From contig NZ_SODV01000002.1 of the NCBI RefSeq assembly GCF_004366355.1, positions 310,001 through 374,000 of the forward strand: a stretch of 64,000 nt of DNA. Direction: 5' to 3'. Each line of letters begins with the position of its first letter. Within the stretch, counting starts at the first letter, position 1. Below the pieces are notes generated by a model. That model saw nothing but the letters and a program-made list of their open reading frames with translations. It did no database searches and was not told the origin of the DNA. This document shows positions 1 through 9,600 of this stretch, piece by piece. The position numbers and the translations under genes are program-made. The DNA comes from Dinghuibacter silviterrae (GTDB lineage Bacteria; Bacteroidota; Bacteroidia; Chitinophagales; Chitinophagaceae).

Positions 1-3000
1 CTGGGTATTGAAACCACACGGGAAGATACCATCCTTGATAAGCACGACTCCGAATACGTGTCCGGCGGGCAGGTGGAAGACGAAGGGTTGTTCTTTGGTC
101 AGAAAAGCGACGCTGCGTATTGCGTCACCGACTTGTCCATGCAGTTTTACCACACCTATGATGTCGCGTTTACCCGCCGGGTGTATCCATTTGTAAGATC
201 GGTGGCTGTTTTTTGGCAACATTACCTGCAAAAGGAGGGCGACCGGTATGTGATTTTGAACGATGCCATTCATGAAGGGACCATAGGGACAAAGAACCCG
301 ATCCTTTCGCTGGGGCTTGTGCCTATGGTATTGAAAACGGCGATGGATATGAGCGTGTTGCTGGGGGTGGATGAACATCTGAGGGGTGATTGGCAGGGAA
401 AGATGGATAGCCTGTCTGCCTACCCTGTGCAACAGCGGCACGGTAAGACTGTTTTCCGCTATACCGATAGCGGGGTCGATTGGTGGGATGGTAATACACT
501 GGGCATTCAACACATCTATCCTGCCGGCGGGATCGGATTGAGCAGCGACCCGCATTTGCTGGAAATCGCCCGAAACACCATCGACGAGATGCAACGATGG
601 ATGGATGTAAACGGGTCGAACAGTTTCTTCCCCGCGGCCGTTCGGGTAGGGTATAATGCGGACACCGTACTCAAAAGACTTCACGAGTATTGCCTGCACA
701 CGCATCCAAATGGGTTTCAACTGCACAACCCACATGGCATTGAAAATTGCAGCACGGTTCCCAATACCATCGACGAGATGCTGTGTATGTCGAACCAGCA
801 TATCCTGCGTGTATTTGCGGACTGGCCAATGAACAGGGACGCCTCTTTTTCGACCTTAAGGAGCGAAGGCGCATTCCTGGTATCGTCGGCGTTGAAAAAT
901 GGCACCGTACAATATGTAAAGATCGTAAGCGAAAAAGGACGTACCTGTGTCTTGCAAAATCCCTGGCCGGGTAGATTCCTGGTGGTCAAAAGCAATAAAG
1001 GGAGAATGGAGCGGAAATCCGGTGAGGTTATCAGCCTGCCGACGCTTCCGGGCGAGGTGCTGATGATTAAAGGGGAAGATGTTCCCTCCCTGGATGAATT
1101 GGCGTCTGATTGGATGGACGTGCCGACATTGCGGAATTTTCCTTCGGTCATGAATTTTGCCGGGGGCCTTCAGACCACCGAAAACCTTACCGGGTTTCAA
1201 AACCTGACCTTTCCACCCTATGCCGAAGGCGGAGGGATGCCTTATTCATGGGGCGAAGGATTCTCGCCAGATCCAAAAGGCCGGGGGGAATGCACGTTAC
1301 GGATAAACGGACAGCCCGTCAACGCCACCGGCAGCCGGTGGCTCCCCTATGAGGTACAACGAAAGACGGTTGTCGATAGCGTCGGGATGCAATCCTTCCT
1401 TCGATTGCCGTTTGAACAAATGGGCGTTTTACAGAAATTGATCCTGGATAACAGGTCCTCCGGAAGACGCAGTCTGGTCATTTCTTTGCATTGTCACGGA
1501 CGCGTGCGCCGGTATGCAAACGAGGAGTGGCGGACATGGGGGAATACGCGTCCGGACGAAACTGAACCACTTTCCGGTGCAGTAACACGGTTTGCTTTTT
1601 CGACCCGGCCATCAGAGATACACCAGGGCGAAGTCACCTGGAATGTCGTGCTTGCCCCGGGCGAGAAAAAAATCATCGAATGGGTGTGTGCCGTCGGGAA
1701 CGATACCGGCAAGGTATCTTCACTGGCGGACAAGTGGGCTTCTTCATTTGGCCACCAATTCGATGCGGCAAAGATACAATGGGAGCAACGCTGGCAGGGA
1801 TCGTTCACGCCCGGAAACCGTTTTTTTTCCGGACATTTTCCGGTCCTTGTTACGAGCGACCCAAAAATCAGGCGCGTGTATTATATGGGGGCCTTGACCC
1901 CTTTGTTGCTTTGTAGGACTACGTTGCCGCTTAACCGGAGGTGTTTCGTCACGGCGGGCCCCCGCTGGGCCAATACGCTGATGTATTTCTGGGACACGGA
2001 GATGTGGGCCAACACCTGGGCCATGCTGGATCCGGAAACGATGAAGGCACATCTGGAAAAATGGCTTTCTACGGATATTCATCATTGTTATGCGGTGGAT
2101 TGTATGTCCGGTGGAGGCGCGGGCCCCTGGTATGCGGCGAATGACTGGTCGGTTTTTCGTTGCGTGGAAGCCTATATCGGCGTTACCGGAGACAGCGCTT
2201 TCCTACACAGGCGTATCGGAGACAAAACCGTTCTCGAACACTTGGATAGCATCGCGACTTTTTATGAATCCCGCCCTTTAAAAAAGGGGGACGCTTTGGC
2301 GGATTATGGGGGGCCTGAAAACCTGCTGGAATGTTCACCCAGCTATATCGAGGGCGTCGCTTCGTTAAATGCAGCCGATGTCTATATGCTTCGCAGGACC
2401 GCTCACTATTATAAAATATCCGGTAACGGTGTCCGGGCGGCCGATTTGATGGCTAAAGCCGGGAGGCTCCTTCCCGCTGTTTTGTCATTGTATGATGCAG
2501 GTCAGGGGGTGTGGGATGCCTTGGACAGCGCTGGACACAAGGTACCTGTCCGGCACTGTTATGACTATATCGTTACGGGGCAGGCCCTGGAAAATGACCT
2601 GTCGAGTCAGACAAAGACAGAAATGAATCGTTTCGTGTCCACTGAGCTGCGCACTAGGACATGGATGCGGGCGATGTCGCTCAAAGACCCGGCGGCGGCA
2701 AAATCTGACCGTCCCGACCATGGTCCCATGGGTAGCTATGATGCCTGGCCTCCGGAAACGATGGATGTGATGTGCCGTTTTGGAGACTTCGACGATGCAG
2801 TCGCTTTCCTGCGCGCCACCGAAGCCATGACGCACCAGGGTCCCTGGGCGCAGGCACATGAGTTCCTGGGGCCGGACAGCCGCGGTTCCGACCCTGTCGT
2901 TCGTGTGGCCAGCCGGGGAGGTCAGGACGCGAACGAAGGATGCGGCGGATCGTTTGCGGAGGTGGTGATACGCTCCTTTTTTGGGTTCCGCGCGGATCTG

Positions 3001-3135
3001 TCCGGCGACAAGCCAGTGTTGCTGGACCCTGGTGTTCCCCGGGGATTTGAAGGCGTATTGAAACATGTGTCCTGGAAGAAGAAAATGTATACGATTGTCA
3101 GTGATGCGAAGGGGCTCCATATTATCGGAGAATGA
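1..3135 (+). CDS. Two-module glycosidase: GH95-like fucosidase part plus C-terminal six-hairpin module (5' end outside window)
   Basis: The reading frame is open from the first base, so the N-terminus lies upstream; 1044 codons are visible. The first ~340 residues resemble the C-terminal half of a GH95 alpha-L-fucosidase/galactosidase, including GIENCSTVPNTIDEML near residue 247 and the LRSEGAFLVS strand that follows the barrel. Residues ~640-1040 form a second alpha-helical toroid of the glycogen-debranching/rhamnosidase type (YFWDTEMWANTWAML, then GGPENLLECSPSYIEGV and SYDAWPPETMDV). The two are joined by a beta-rich stretch. The likely role is exo-removal of deoxy- or L-sugars from a glycan outside the cytoplasm. 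A signal peptide cannot be seen because the start is missing. Catalytic residues and linkage are not determined. Confidence 0.7.
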   Translation: MGIETTREDTILDKHDSEYVSGGQVEDEGLFFGQKSDAAYCVTDLSMQFYHTYDVAFTRRVYPFVRSVAVFWQHYLQKEGDRYVILNDAIHEGTIGTKNPILSLGLVPMVLKTAMDMSVLLGVDEHLRGDWQGKMDSLSAYPVQQRHGKTVFRYTDSGVDWWDGNTLGIQHIYPAGGIGLSSDPHLLEIARNTIDEMQRWMDVNGSNSFFPAAVRVGYNADTVLKRLHEYCLHTHPNGFQLHNPHGIENCSTVPNTIDEMLCMSNQHILRVFADWPMNRDASFSTLRSEGAFLVSSALKNGTVQYVKIVSEKGRTCVLQNPWPGRFLVVKSNKGRMERKSGEVISLPTLPGEVLMIKGEDVPSLDELASDWMDVPTLRNFPSVMNFAGGLQTTENLTGFQNLTFPPYAEGGGMPYSWGEGFSPDPKGRGECTLRINGQPVNATGSRWLPYEVQRKTVVDSVGMQSFLRLPFEQMGVLQKLILDNRSSGRRSLVISLHCHGRVRRYANEEWRTWGNTRPDETEPLSGAVTRFAFSTRPSEIHQGEVTWNVVLAPGEKKIIEWVCAVGNDTGKVSSLADKWASSFGHQFDAAKIQWEQRWQGSFTPGNRFFSGHFPVLVTSDPKIRRVYYMGALTPLLLCRTTLPLNRRCFVTAGPRWANTLMYFWDTEMWANTWAMLDPETMKAHLEKWLSTDIHHCYAVDCMSGGGAGPWYAANDWSVFRCVEAYIGVTGDSAFLHRRIGDKTVLEHLDSIATFYESRPLKKGDALADYGGPENLLECSPSYIEGVASLNAADVYMLRRTAHYYKISGNGVRAADLMAKAGRLLPAVLSLYDAGQGVWDALDSAGHKVPVRHCYDYIVTGQALENDLSSQTKTEMNRFVSTELRTRTWMRAMSLKDPAAAKSDRPDHGPMGSYDAWPPETMDVMCRFGDFDDAVAFLRATEAMTHQGPWAQAHEFLGPDSRGSDPVVRVASRGGQDANEGCGGSFAEVVIRSFFGFRADLSGDKPVLLDPGVPRGFEGVLKHVSWKKKMYTIVSDAKGLHIIGE

Positions 3136-3140
3136 GATAA

Positions 3141-3169
3141 TTGACTTTAACCTAAAATTGATTATTTTG
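3141..3169 (+). promoter_or_regulatory. Candidate promoter of the PAS kinase / response regulator pair
   Basis: A TTGACTTT element is followed about 20 nt later by TTATTTTG, which resembles the Bacteroidota -33/-7 pair but is not an exact TAnnTTTG. It sits just after the stop of the glycosidase gene and 27 nt before the kinase start. Confidence 0.3.
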
Positions 3170-3195
3170 TAAGGCAACAAGGTAAATGCTATCTC

Positions 3196-4992
3196 ATGAA
3201 CTTCTGGCGCCGGCTCCAGTTGAACAAGAAGGGGAGAGACGAGAAATATTATCCCCTTTTCGAGTATGCCTCGGATGCCATCATGGTGCTGGAATTCACC
3301 GGTCTCATCCTGGACGTGAATGAGAATATGTGCCGGCTCTTGCAATATACCCGGGACGAATTGTTATCCAAAAACCTCACGCAGTTGCTGGACCCGGATG
3401 AACTAAACCAATTCCCCCTCCGTTTCCGGGAGCTTTTTGAAGGCAGGGAGCTTTTAGCCGAAAGAAAAATGATCAAAAAGGACGGAAATATTGCTTTCGT
3501 AGAGGCGTCCGTAAAGAAAATCGACAACAGCAGGATCATTACCATTATCCGGGACATCACCTACCTGAGAACCGTGCAGAAACAGATCGCCGTGAGCGAA
3601 TCCCTCTTTCGAAGCGCATTTGAACATTCGGCTATTGGGATGGGCCTGGTATCGATCGAAGGGAATTGGATCAAGGTCAACCGGCAACTATGCAGAATTG
3701 TCGGCTATAACGAGGAAGAAATGATGCGTTGCAGGTTCCAGGACATTACCCACCCGGATGACCTGGAGGCGGATCTGACGCTGCTGCGGCAAACCCTGGA
3801 CGGGAAGATCAATGTCTACAGGATAGAGAAAAGGTATATCCATAAAGATGGTTCCGTCGTATGGATCAACCTCACCGCCTCCCTTATCAGGGATGAACGG
3901 AATGTCCCCATGTACTTTGTTTCCCAGGTTGAAGATGTTACTGAAAAGAAAAAAATCAGCGAGCAATTAATGGAATCCGAGAACAAGTTCCGCACCCTGG
4001 TAGAACAGTCACTGGTGGGGGTGTACATCATTAAAAACGGTGTTTTCTCTTATGTGAGTCCCAGATATGCGGAAATATTTGGCTATACGCAGGAAGAAAT
4101 GACTAACAGCTTCCCTGCAGAAACCGCGGCTTATCCGGAAGACCGCCACCTATACTATGAATATACGGAGGACCGGCTTTCCGGCAGGGTCGATTATGTT
4201 CACTATGAAGCAAGAGGTATGAAGAAGGGTGGGGAACCTTTTTGGGTGGAGGTCTTCGGTTCCAGGACTTATTATGAAGGCGGCCTTGCCATTATCGGCA
4301 CTTTGTTGGATATAAGCGAACGGAAAAGACAGGAAGAGAGCATGAGGGAATTGGCATCCCATCTTCAGGACATCAGGGAAGAAGAGCGATACAAGATGTC
4401 CCGGGAAATACACGATGAACTGGGCCAGCAGTTGACAGCACTGAAACTGGAGGTATCTGCCCTTCGGTTCAAGCTCACCGATGACGTCGCCCGGCAAAAG
4501 GCCGGCGAGATCATCGACCTGATCAGCACGACCATCAATACCGTCAGAAAGATTGCCACAGATCTGAGACCGTACGTTTTGGACGATCTTGGCCTCGTGG
4601 CGGCTCTCCAGTGGCAAACCCGGGAATTCGAAAAGCGGTCCGGGATAAAGAGCGCGTTCACCAGCAATGTTATAGACATAGACGTTGAACCCAAAAACGG
4701 GCTTGCGATATTTCGTATATACCAGGAGTCCCTTACGAATATTATGAGACACGCCCATGCCGGTCATGTGTCGGCCATCCTGAAAGAAGAGGAGGATTCC
4801 CTTCAGCTCATCGTCGAGGATGACGGAGACGGGTTTGATCCGACACTTTTAAAAACGACGAAATCGCTGGGATTGGTGGGGATCAAGGAGCGGGCGCTGG
4901 TCATGAACGGTCATTTTGAGATCACGACCGCACCTGGCAAGGGAACCACTCTGTCCTTGTCGATACCGTTAAGTAAAATTGTCCATCCTTAA
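3196..4992 (+). CDS. PAS-domain sensor histidine kinase, NarL/LuxR-partner type (HisKA_3)
   Basis: This 598-residue protein has no signal peptide and no membrane segment, so it should be cytosolic. Three PAS domains follow each other at about residues 15-130, 135-260 and 262-380; the second and third end in the PAC-like strings VEDVTEKKK and LLDISERKR. A HisKA_3 dimerisation helix follows with the phosphoacceptor His in SREIHDELGQQL (~405), then a HATPase domain with the N box ESLTNIMRHAHA, the G1 box DDGDGFD and the G2 region GLVGIKER. The partner regulator starts 9 nt downstream, so the two form a two-component system. Its place beside the glycosidases suggests control of carbohydrate genes, but the signal cannot be read from sequence. 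Confidence 0.92.
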   Translation: MNFWRRLQLNKKGRDEKYYPLFEYASDAIMVLEFTGLILDVNENMCRLLQYTRDELLSKNLTQLLDPDELNQFPLRFRELFEGRELLAERKMIKKDGNIAFVEASVKKIDNSRIITIIRDITYLRTVQKQIAVSESLFRSAFEHSAIGMGLVSIEGNWIKVNRQLCRIVGYNEEEMMRCRFQDITHPDDLEADLTLLRQTLDGKINVYRIEKRYIHKDGSVVWINLTASLIRDERNVPMYFVSQVEDVTEKKKISEQLMESENKFRTLVEQSLVGVYIIKNGVFSYVSPRYAEIFGYTQEEMTNSFPAETAAYPEDRHLYYEYTEDRLSGRVDYVHYEARGMKKGGEPFWVEVFGSRTYYEGGLAIIGTLLDISERKRQEESMRELASHLQDIREEERYKMSREIHDELGQQLTALKLEVSALRFKLTDDVARQKAGEIIDLISTTINTVRKIATDLRPYVLDDLGLVAALQWQTREFEKRSGIKSAFTSNVIDIDVEPKNGLAIFRIYQESLTNIMRHAHAGHVSAILKEEEDSLQLIVEDDGDGFDPTLLKTTKSLGLVGIKERALVMNGHFEITTAPGKGTTLSLSIPLSKIVHP

Positions 4993-5001
4993 TTGTTATA
5001 C

Positions 5002-5652
5002 ATGCGCATCTTGATTGCCGATGATCACCTTGTTGTCAGGAAAGGGCTTATCAATATCCTGTCCATCAAATTTCCCTTTGCTACAATAGGTGAAGTATCC
5101 ACTACCGAAGAGTTGATCGGGGAAGTTTTCAAAGAGGATTGGGACATCGTGATATCGGACATCGACATGCCCGGACGTAGCGGTCTGGAGGCCATTCAAC
5201 AAATCAAGCAATTTCGCCCGAAATTACCCATATTAATACTTAGCTTCCATTCCGAACATCTTTATGCCACAAGGGTATTAAGAGCGGGAGCCTCAGGATA
5301 CCTGAAGAAGGATATGGCTGCGGAAGAGTTGGTCGAGGCCATTCATAAGATCATGGCGGGCAAGAAATATATTTCCGCCACGGTAGCCGAAATGCTGGCA
5401 GAAGACCTGGACGCGCCCGGTAGCGATGTGCCGCACGAATTGCTTTCGGATCGCGAATTTGAAATATTGCGGCAACTGGCTACCGGTAAATCTATTATCG
5501 AAATTGCCGAGCTGTTCTCCATAAGTCCATCGACGGTAAGCACGCATCGGGCCAGGATACTCGCGAAAATGCACATGAAATCGAATGCAGAGCTTACCCT
5601 TTATGTCTTTGAGAACAAGCTGGGTGAAAGCTCCCCCAAACCGGAAAAATAA
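5002..5652 (+). CDS. LuxR/NarL-family response regulator
   Basis: The 216-residue protein has a receiver domain (ADDH acidic pocket, phospho-acceptor Asp in VISDIDMPGRSG, conserved Lys in GYLKKDM) and a C-terminal LuxR-type helix-turn-helix (LSDREFEILRQLATGKS, then SPSTVSTHRARI). I use the ATG at 5002, which gives the normal MRILIADDH start, rather than an in-frame TTG at 4993. It lies directly behind the PAS kinase and should be phosphorylated by it. Target promoters are unknown; the neighbouring glycosidase operons are obvious candidates. Confidence 0.95.
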   Translation: MRILIADDHLVVRKGLINILSIKFPFATIGEVSTTEELIGEVFKEDWDIVISDIDMPGRSGLEAIQQIKQFRPKLPILILSFHSEHLYATRVLRAGASGYLKKDMAAEELVEAIHKIMAGKKYISATVAEMLAEDLDAPGSDVPHELLSDREFEILRQLATGKSIIEIAELFSISPSTVSTHRARILAKMHMKSNAELTLYVFENKLGESSPKPEK

Positions 5653-5654
5653 AT

Positions 5655-5680
5655 ACGGGGAGAATAGAAACTCTCCCCGT
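5655..5680 (+). terminator. Hairpin terminator after the two-component pair
   Basis: ACGGGGAGA and TCTCCCCGT form a perfect 9-bp stem around an 8-nt loop, starting 2 nt after the response-regulator stop. There is no T-run after it, so it may work as a terminator or only as a 3'-end stabiliser. Confidence 0.6.
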
Positions 5681-5913
5681 GTTACCAGATAGCACCTCAC
5701 CGTGCCCCTGGCCAAGCCAAAAACCATAAATCTTACCTTATTCAAAAACCCGAGGCCATTTCTGGCGCCGGGAAAACCTTCGTGCCGATCTTCTAAATTG
5801 GCAAAAGTTGGCTACCCGGGAAATAGCGTTACATCGGTTGTTGAATAGTTGTAAGGCCAGGGATCATATAGCTGAACAGCTACCAATTTTTTATTGACCA
5901 GACCTCAAAAACA

Positions 5914-5929
5914 TGCGCAAACGTTTGCC
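5914..5929. promoter_or_regulatory. LacI-type operator, copy 1
   Basis: GCAAACGTTTGC at 5917-5928 is a perfect 12-bp palindrome with the central CG step typical of LacI/PurR-family sites. The extended 16-mer beginning TGCGCAAACGT matches the site at 10412-10427 at 14 of 16 bases. It lies about 60 nt upstream of the promoter-like element of the GH38-like operon. No LacI-family gene is present in the window, so the regulator must be elsewhere. Confidence 0.65.
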
Positions 5930-5985
5930 CAATGGCTCTTTTTCTTATATGTTCAGACATATTGACAATATCTGAAGAATACGAA

Positions 5986-5998
5986 TTATTATTGTACA
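5986..5998 (+). promoter_or_regulatory. Candidate promoter element of the GH38-like operon
   Basis: TTATTATTGTACA contains TATTATTG, one mismatch from the Bacteroidota -7 consensus TAnnTTTG. The same 13-mer with a single change (TTATCATTGTACA) occurs before the gene at 10561, at nearly the same distance from a matching operator, which supports a shared promoter element. Confidence 0.45.
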
Positions 5999-6023
5999 CG
6001 ATCAAACATTGAAACGATTGCAC

Positions 6024-8642
6024 ATGAAGATATGGATTGCCGCGTGTGTGTTTGCCTGCTCGTTACCTTGCAGCGCACAGGAGAAGGTCGATACCTCCGT
6101 CAGAGAAATCATTTTAGTATTCAAATCGCACCTGGATGTCGGCTATAGCGACTATGCAGAAGGGGTATTACAGAAATACACCGGGGGCAATGTGGTGGAC
6201 GCGCTGGACCTGATCGATAAAACCGGGAAGCGGTTCGTATGGACCACGCCGGGATGGGAGATGAAGGAAATGCTGGAGCGTGCGCAGCCGGGGACGAAAA
6301 TACGCCTCGAAGCTGCCTTACGTTCGGGGAACCTTGCGTTGAACGCCTTGCCATTCAACATCGAAACGGAAGCCTGTGACCCGGAAATGCTGGTGCGCGG
6401 GCTGGGGGTATCCTCCGCCCTTTCCCGGGAATACGGTTTGCCGTTGCCGAGGGACGCCAAACAAACCGACGTGCCGAGTCATTCCTGGATATTGCCCACG
6501 TTGCTGACCAACGCGGGCGTCCGTTTTTTGCACATTGGATGTAACTATTCTTCCGGACCGCCGGAAGTTCCCCTCCTGTTCTGGTGGGAAGGACCGGACG
6601 GGTCGCGGCTGATGACGATGTATTATGCGCCGGCATACGGTACACAACTGCTGCCCACGGTGGGCTGGCCCTTTAAGACCTGGCTGGCGCTCATGGTGAA
6701 GAATGACAACGAACCCCCACCCAGTCAAAAGGAGCTGGATGCGTTGATCGCCCGCGCACACCGGTTGGCGCCGAATGCCCGGATCCGCATAGGCCGCATC
6801 TCCGATTTTTACGACGACATCATGAAAGAGCATCCCAGCCTGCCTGTGGTCCGGGGAGATATGCCGGATACCTGGATACATGGGTATATGTCGATGCCCA
6901 GGGAAGTAAAGGGATCACGGAATACAAGCCGGGACCTGTTCGCCTGGGAATCGTTGGATGCCTTGTCGTCGTTGTGGATGAGGCGCACCAGGGATATTAC
7001 GGGCGCCCTGTCCGGAGCCTATCTCAACGACCTCCTTTTCGACGAGCATACGTTCGGCTTGTCGATGAGCTATAAACAGAACGGCGTGTGGGGGTATGGC
7101 GATGCGTTCAAGCTGAACCGGGCGGAAGGTATGTACGACGATATAGAGCGGTCCTGGCATGAAAAAGGGGACAGGGAATTCGACGCGGAGAAAATCGTCG
7201 TGCCTTCGATGAAAAGACAAATGCAACAATTGGCTTTGAACATTGACGTCTCCGGGAAGCGTATCCTGGTGTATAACGAGCTGCCATGGTCCAGGGATGG
7301 GGTAGTGACGGTCAAAGAAAGCAGCCCCGGCTCCGCTGTAAAAGACCTTAGGACGGGCGAGGTAATACCTGTATCCAATGAGGACAACATCATAAGATTT
7401 ACGGCAAAGAATGTCCCGCCCATGGGGTATGCCTGTTATACCCTTCAGGCGGAAAATGCCACCCCGGCACACGACAATATGAGGATCGACACGGCGACGG
7501 CTTCCATCGAAAATAACTATGTCGTGGTGAGGTTCGACACCGCCCATGGTTGTATCCGCTCGATCCTGGATAAAAAGACGGGCAGTGACATGGTGGACAC
7601 GACACAAGGATATGGATTCGGGCAGTATTTGTACGAGCGATATAGTAAGAAGGATGCCGACGATTATTGTCTCGCCTACTCGAAGCCCTACGGCACCCAT
7701 CCCAGCGATGCCGAATTCGCAAGACCTTTTTTGCCGGAAGGGGCTCATGTGTCCGTCGCAGGGGGCGCGGCAAGGATGTTTTTTTCCAGGGATGCGGCGG
7801 GTCTCCATGCATCGATGATGATCAGTAAGCCGCACGATTATGTCATTACGGTCACATTACCCGAAGACTCGACGGGTATCGAACTGACCTGGAGTATCAA
7901 CGGGAAGCCGGCGGATCCCTGGCCGGAAGCCGGATGGCTCTGTTTCCCGTTCAATGTGAAACAACCGGTATTTAAATTGGGCCGGCTGGGCGCCATTGTC
8001 GACCCCTCCAAAGGTTTTATCAAAGGCAGCAATATGGACTACGGTTTTCTGAATACCGGCATGGCCGTTCTGGATAGCGGTGACCAGGGATTCGGACTGT
8101 GTTCCCCCGAGGCACCCGGGATCAGCCTGGGAACACCGGGACTATGGAAGTATTCCAGGGAATTCGGGTCCCGGAAACCGGTTGTATTTGTCAATCTGTA
8201 TAACAACCTTTGGGGAACCAATTTTACAGAATGGGTAGAAGGTTCCTGGTCGGTTCGGATGAAATTGTGGCGTGTCGGGGCATTCGATAATGAACGCTCC
8301 ATCATCACGCCTTCCGCTGAATTCAGGTCGCCCCTAAGGGCCGTGCTCGTGGAAGGACCGAAAGGTCCACTTCCAGCTTCTGCGCCGGGTATACGGTTGT
8401 CTATGAAAGGAGTGATGGTCACCGCGTTTGGGCAAAATCCGGATGGGAACGGAACGCTGCTGCGTCTCTGGGAAGAGGCCGGCCGGTCCGGGAAATGCAC
8501 CGTGCAATTACCGGCTGGATTTACCTCCGCCCAGTTCTGCGACCTCAGGGGAGAACCGGTGTCAAAACCGTTTCCGCTCGTAAATGGGCAAATGGAATTG
8601 GCCATCGAGGCTAACCGGCCGCTGTCGATCATTTTAAAATAA
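6024..8642 (+). CDS. Secreted GH38-like glycosidase (alpha-mannosidase-type, DUF5054-like)
   Basis: An 872-residue protein starting at ATG 6024 (an in-frame TTG lies 15 nt upstream), with a signal peptide MKIWIAACVFACSLPCSAQ. The N-terminal domain carries GH38-type motifs: HLDVGYSDY (His-x-Asp zinc ligands) near residue 36, a candidate nucleophile Asp in KQTDVPSHSW (~150), and FDEHTFG (~340) as the later His ligand region. The C-terminal two thirds are beta-sandwich-like, as in GH38 proteins. It is first in an operon with a PhyH dioxygenase and a TIM-barrel isomerase. It probably trims a sugar in the periplasm or outside. Alpha-mannosidase activity is a family inference; this DUF5054-like branch is not well characterised. 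Confidence 0.72.
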   Translation: MKIWIAACVFACSLPCSAQEKVDTSVREIILVFKSHLDVGYSDYAEGVLQKYTGGNVVDALDLIDKTGKRFVWTTPGWEMKEMLERAQPGTKIRLEAALRSGNLALNALPFNIETEACDPEMLVRGLGVSSALSREYGLPLPRDAKQTDVPSHSWILPTLLTNAGVRFLHIGCNYSSGPPEVPLLFWWEGPDGSRLMTMYYAPAYGTQLLPTVGWPFKTWLALMVKNDNEPPPSQKELDALIARAHRLAPNARIRIGRISDFYDDIMKEHPSLPVVRGDMPDTWIHGYMSMPREVKGSRNTSRDLFAWESLDALSSLWMRRTRDITGALSGAYLNDLLFDEHTFGLSMSYKQNGVWGYGDAFKLNRAEGMYDDIERSWHEKGDREFDAEKIVVPSMKRQMQQLALNIDVSGKRILVYNELPWSRDGVVTVKESSPGSAVKDLRTGEVIPVSNEDNIIRFTAKNVPPMGYACYTLQAENATPAHDNMRIDTATASIENNYVVVRFDTAHGCIRSILDKKTGSDMVDTTQGYGFGQYLYERYSKKDADDYCLAYSKPYGTHPSDAEFARPFLPEGAHVSVAGGAARMFFSRDAAGLHASMMISKPHDYVITVTLPEDSTGIELTWSINGKPADPWPEAGWLCFPFNVKQPVFKLGRLGAIVDPSKGFIKGSNMDYGFLNTGMAVLDSGDQGFGLCSPEAPGISLGTPGLWKYSREFGSRKPVVFVNLYNNLWGTNFTEWVEGSWSVRMKLWRVGAFDNERSIITPSAEFRSPLRAVLVEGPKGPLPASAPGIRLSMKGVMVTAFGQNPDGNGTLLRLWEEAGRSGKCTVQLPAGFTSAQFCDLRGEPVSKPFPLVNGQMELAIEANRPLSIILK

Positions 8643-8652
8643 AACGATTGCT

Positions 8653-9600
8653 ATGATCAATGATCTTTCGCTGAGGCTGAGCCCGATCGGCGGCCTATTT
8701 GAACAACCCGCCAGCGTACAGGAGTGGGAACCGTATATACTTTCCGAAACGCAGGTCGAATCGTTCCGGAAGGATGGATTTGTAAAAGATGTCCCCATCC
8801 TCAGTCCTGGACAAGTGGACCTCCTGAATCAGGAAATTATCCGGTTGCAGGCACCGGGCGAGGAAGAAAAAAAATTGTTCTATCATTATGAGAGCAACGA
8901 GTCGGAGGACCCCGACAAGGTACTCTTCCATGCCATTGGCGGGTGGAGGTTGACACCTGGTTTCCATGACCTGATCTGGTCGCCAGCCTATCGGATGGCC
9001 GCCTATCAGTTGCTGGGCAGTTCGGTCCGTTTTTTTCATGACCAATTGTTTTGCAAACCCGCCCGGCATGGCGGCGTCGTCGCCTGGCACCAGGATTTTT
9101 CCTATTGGACATTCACCAAGCCGATGCACCACCTGACCTGCTGGATCGGGCTCGACGATGCGACCACTGAAAACGGTTGTTTGTATTTCGTGCCGGGGAG
9201 CCACCGGTGGGGCTTGCTGCCCATCACCGGTCTGACGGGCGACATGGACGCGGTCCGGAGCATTTTAACGGAGGCGCAGGCGGTGGCCTTCGACCGGAAG
9301 GTTGCCAATGTCATGCCCAAGGGATTTGCGAGCTTTCATCACCCGTTGACCATGCACGGCTCTTATGCCAACCATTCGGAGCGGCCCAGGAGGGCGGTCG
9401 TGCTCAACGCGATGGCGCACGGAACAATGGGCAATACCTTTAATTACGAGCGGATGGATGCGTTAAAGCATTTTCCATCCATGCTACAGGATCATGTACT
9501 CGACAGCCGCTTTTTCCCCTTGCTATTTGACGGGGATGCGGCATTGCCGTCGCTTGATATACCGAAAATAGATCCGAAGGAATTATATGAAACCGACTAA
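8653..9600 (+). CDS. Phytanoyl-CoA dioxygenase (PhyH) family protein 1
   Basis: The 315-residue protein has the Fe(II)/2-oxoglutarate dioxygenase triad: H146 and D148 in AWHQDFSYW, distal H235 in LTMHGSYANHS, and the 2-oxoglutarate-binding Arg region at RPRRAVVLN. No signal peptide is seen, so it should act in the cytoplasm. It starts 10 nt after the GH38-like gene and overlaps the next gene by 14 nt, so the three are co-transcribed. PhyH proteins often sit beside xylose-isomerase-like proteins in sugar and small-molecule clusters, where they probably hydroxylate a substrate. The substrate here is unknown. A second PhyH gene lies at 18780. Confidence 0.88.
   Translation: MINDLSLRLSPIGGLFEQPASVQEWEPYILSETQVESFRKDGFVKDVPILSPGQVDLLNQEIIRLQAPGEEEKKLFYHYESNESEDPDKVLFHAIGGWRLTPGFHDLIWSPAYRMAAYQLLGSSVRFFHDQLFCKPARHGGVVAWHQDFSYWTFTKPMHHLTCWIGLDDATTENGCLYFVPGSHRWGLLPITGLTGDMDAVRSILTEAQAVAFDRKVANVMPKGFASFHHPLTMHGSYANHSERPRRAVVLNAMAHGTMGNTFNYERMDALKHFPSMLQDHVLDSRFFPLLFDGDAALPSLDIPKIDPKELYETD

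Larger units (their letters stand above)
5653..6023. other. Intergenic region between the two-component pair and the GH38-like operon
   Basis: About 370 bp without a credible gene. It holds the hairpin at 5655-5680, a LacI-type palindrome at 5914-5929, a dyad around 5952-5976 (TTCAG..CTGAA outside, ATATTG-A-CAATAT inside) and a promoter-like element at 5986-5998. The stretch 5690-5880 shows no recognisable element. Confidence 0.6.
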
